Assembly: GCA_015478765.1 (NCBI GenBank) | Contig: JADMKR010000040.1 | Coordinates: 1 to 6,988 of the forward strand | Reading direction: 5' to 3' | Length of the DNA stretch: 6,988 nucleotides | Origin: Flavobacterium sp. | GTDB lineage: Bacteria > Bacteroidota > Bacteroidia > Flavobacteriales > Flavobacteriaceae | Position numbers and translations under genes: made by a program | Part shown: in pieces, positions 6,740 to 6,988 of the stretch | How the letters are laid out: every line of letters starts with the position of its first letter | How positions within the stretch are numbered: the first letter of the stretch is position 1 | The notes under the pieces: model-generated | What the model was told of the DNA's origin: nothing | Database searches by the model: none | The model's input: the letters and a program-made list of their open reading frames with translations, nothing else

Positions 6740-6988
6740 TTATTGAATTATAAGTTTTGTTGTTTTGACCGCGCCATCTGATGCAACTTTCAGAAAGTAA
6801 GTGCCGGCACTTAAATTTTGGATATCGATTGATGTTGCTAATTGCTTCACTGATATATCAAAAACTTTCCGCCCCTGCATTGTGTAAATTTCCACCGAAT
6901 CGATTTGGATCGCGTTTTCCAGTTTAATAATAGAACTGGCCGGATTCGGATAAAATGCAAATCCATTAAACTGATGTTGACCCACCGC
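6740..6988 (-). CDS. T9SS type A sorting-domain protein, C-terminal end
   Basis: Only the last 82 residues are visible; the gene continues beyond base 6988. They form a typical Por/type IX secretion C-terminal sorting domain: the FYPNPA entry motif, then VEIYTMQGRKVFD, an ID-x-L-x-AGTYFLKV strand pair, and a final TTKLIIQ. The domain takes cargo across the outer membrane through T9SS, after which it is usually cleaved while the cargo is released or attached to the cell surface. The function of the cargo itself lies outside the window. A GTG at 6985 is simply an internal valine codon, as the frame stays open upstream (GCG at 6988-6986). The gene converges with the lipoprotein gene and shares its terminator. 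Confidence 0.9.
   Translation of the reverse strand, partial: AVGQHQFNGFAFYPNPASSIIKLENAIQIDSVEIYTMQGRKVFDISVKQLATSIDIQNLSAGTYFLKVASDGAVKTTKLIIQ

Noticed and set aside
1..6988. Mobile element, CRISPR array, tRNA/rRNA or defence-system cassette
   Set aside because: No transposase or integrase, no regularly spaced repeats, no cloverleaf, and all long frames are accounted for by ordinary chromosomal genes.

Overview
The window reads as chromosomal DNA of a Bacteroidetes bacterium, most likely a Flavobacteriaceae member. Reasons: a RecG with flavobacterial wording, a type IX secretion (T9SS) C-terminal sorting domain, an acidic export-type lipoprotein N-terminus, exact TAnnTTTG -7 promoter boxes, and a leader that looks like the Flavo-1 structured RNA. 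It looks like ordinary housekeeping and cell-envelope territory. I see no insertion sequence, phage gene, CRISPR array, tRNA, rRNA or multi-gene defence system.

Layout: (1) 1-415, minus strand, is the N-terminal part of an RND efflux periplasmic adaptor, cut by the window edge. (2) 416-544 is its promoter region, rich in small dyads. (3) 545-2647, minus strand, is recG, with a possible start 48 bases further upstream. (4) 2648-2812 is a divergent control region. It holds an exact -7 box on the plus strand at 2718-2725, followed at once by a roughly 67-nt structured RNA resembling Flavo-1 that ends 12 bases before the next start codon. (5) 2813-4891, plus strand, is an exported M1 zinc aminopeptidase. 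(6) 4892-4961 has no terminator but carries an ECF-sigma-like promoter (GCAACC, 16 bases, CGTCTT). (7) 4962-6677, plus strand, is a multidomain, probably surface-exposed lipoprotein. (8) 6678-6739 holds a bidirectional terminator shared with a convergent gene. (9) 6740-6988, minus strand, is the C-terminal end of a T9SS cargo protein.

The genes do not form one pathway. RecG is cytoplasmic DNA repair. The other four products all act in or beyond the inner membrane: an efflux adaptor, an exported peptidase, an outer-membrane lipoprotein and a T9SS-secreted protein. The peptidase and lipoprotein genes may be partly co-transcribed, but the lipoprotein gene seems to have its own alternative-sigma promoter. 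The most interesting items are non-coding: the Flavo-1-like leader directly fused to a coding gene, and the ECF-like promoter.
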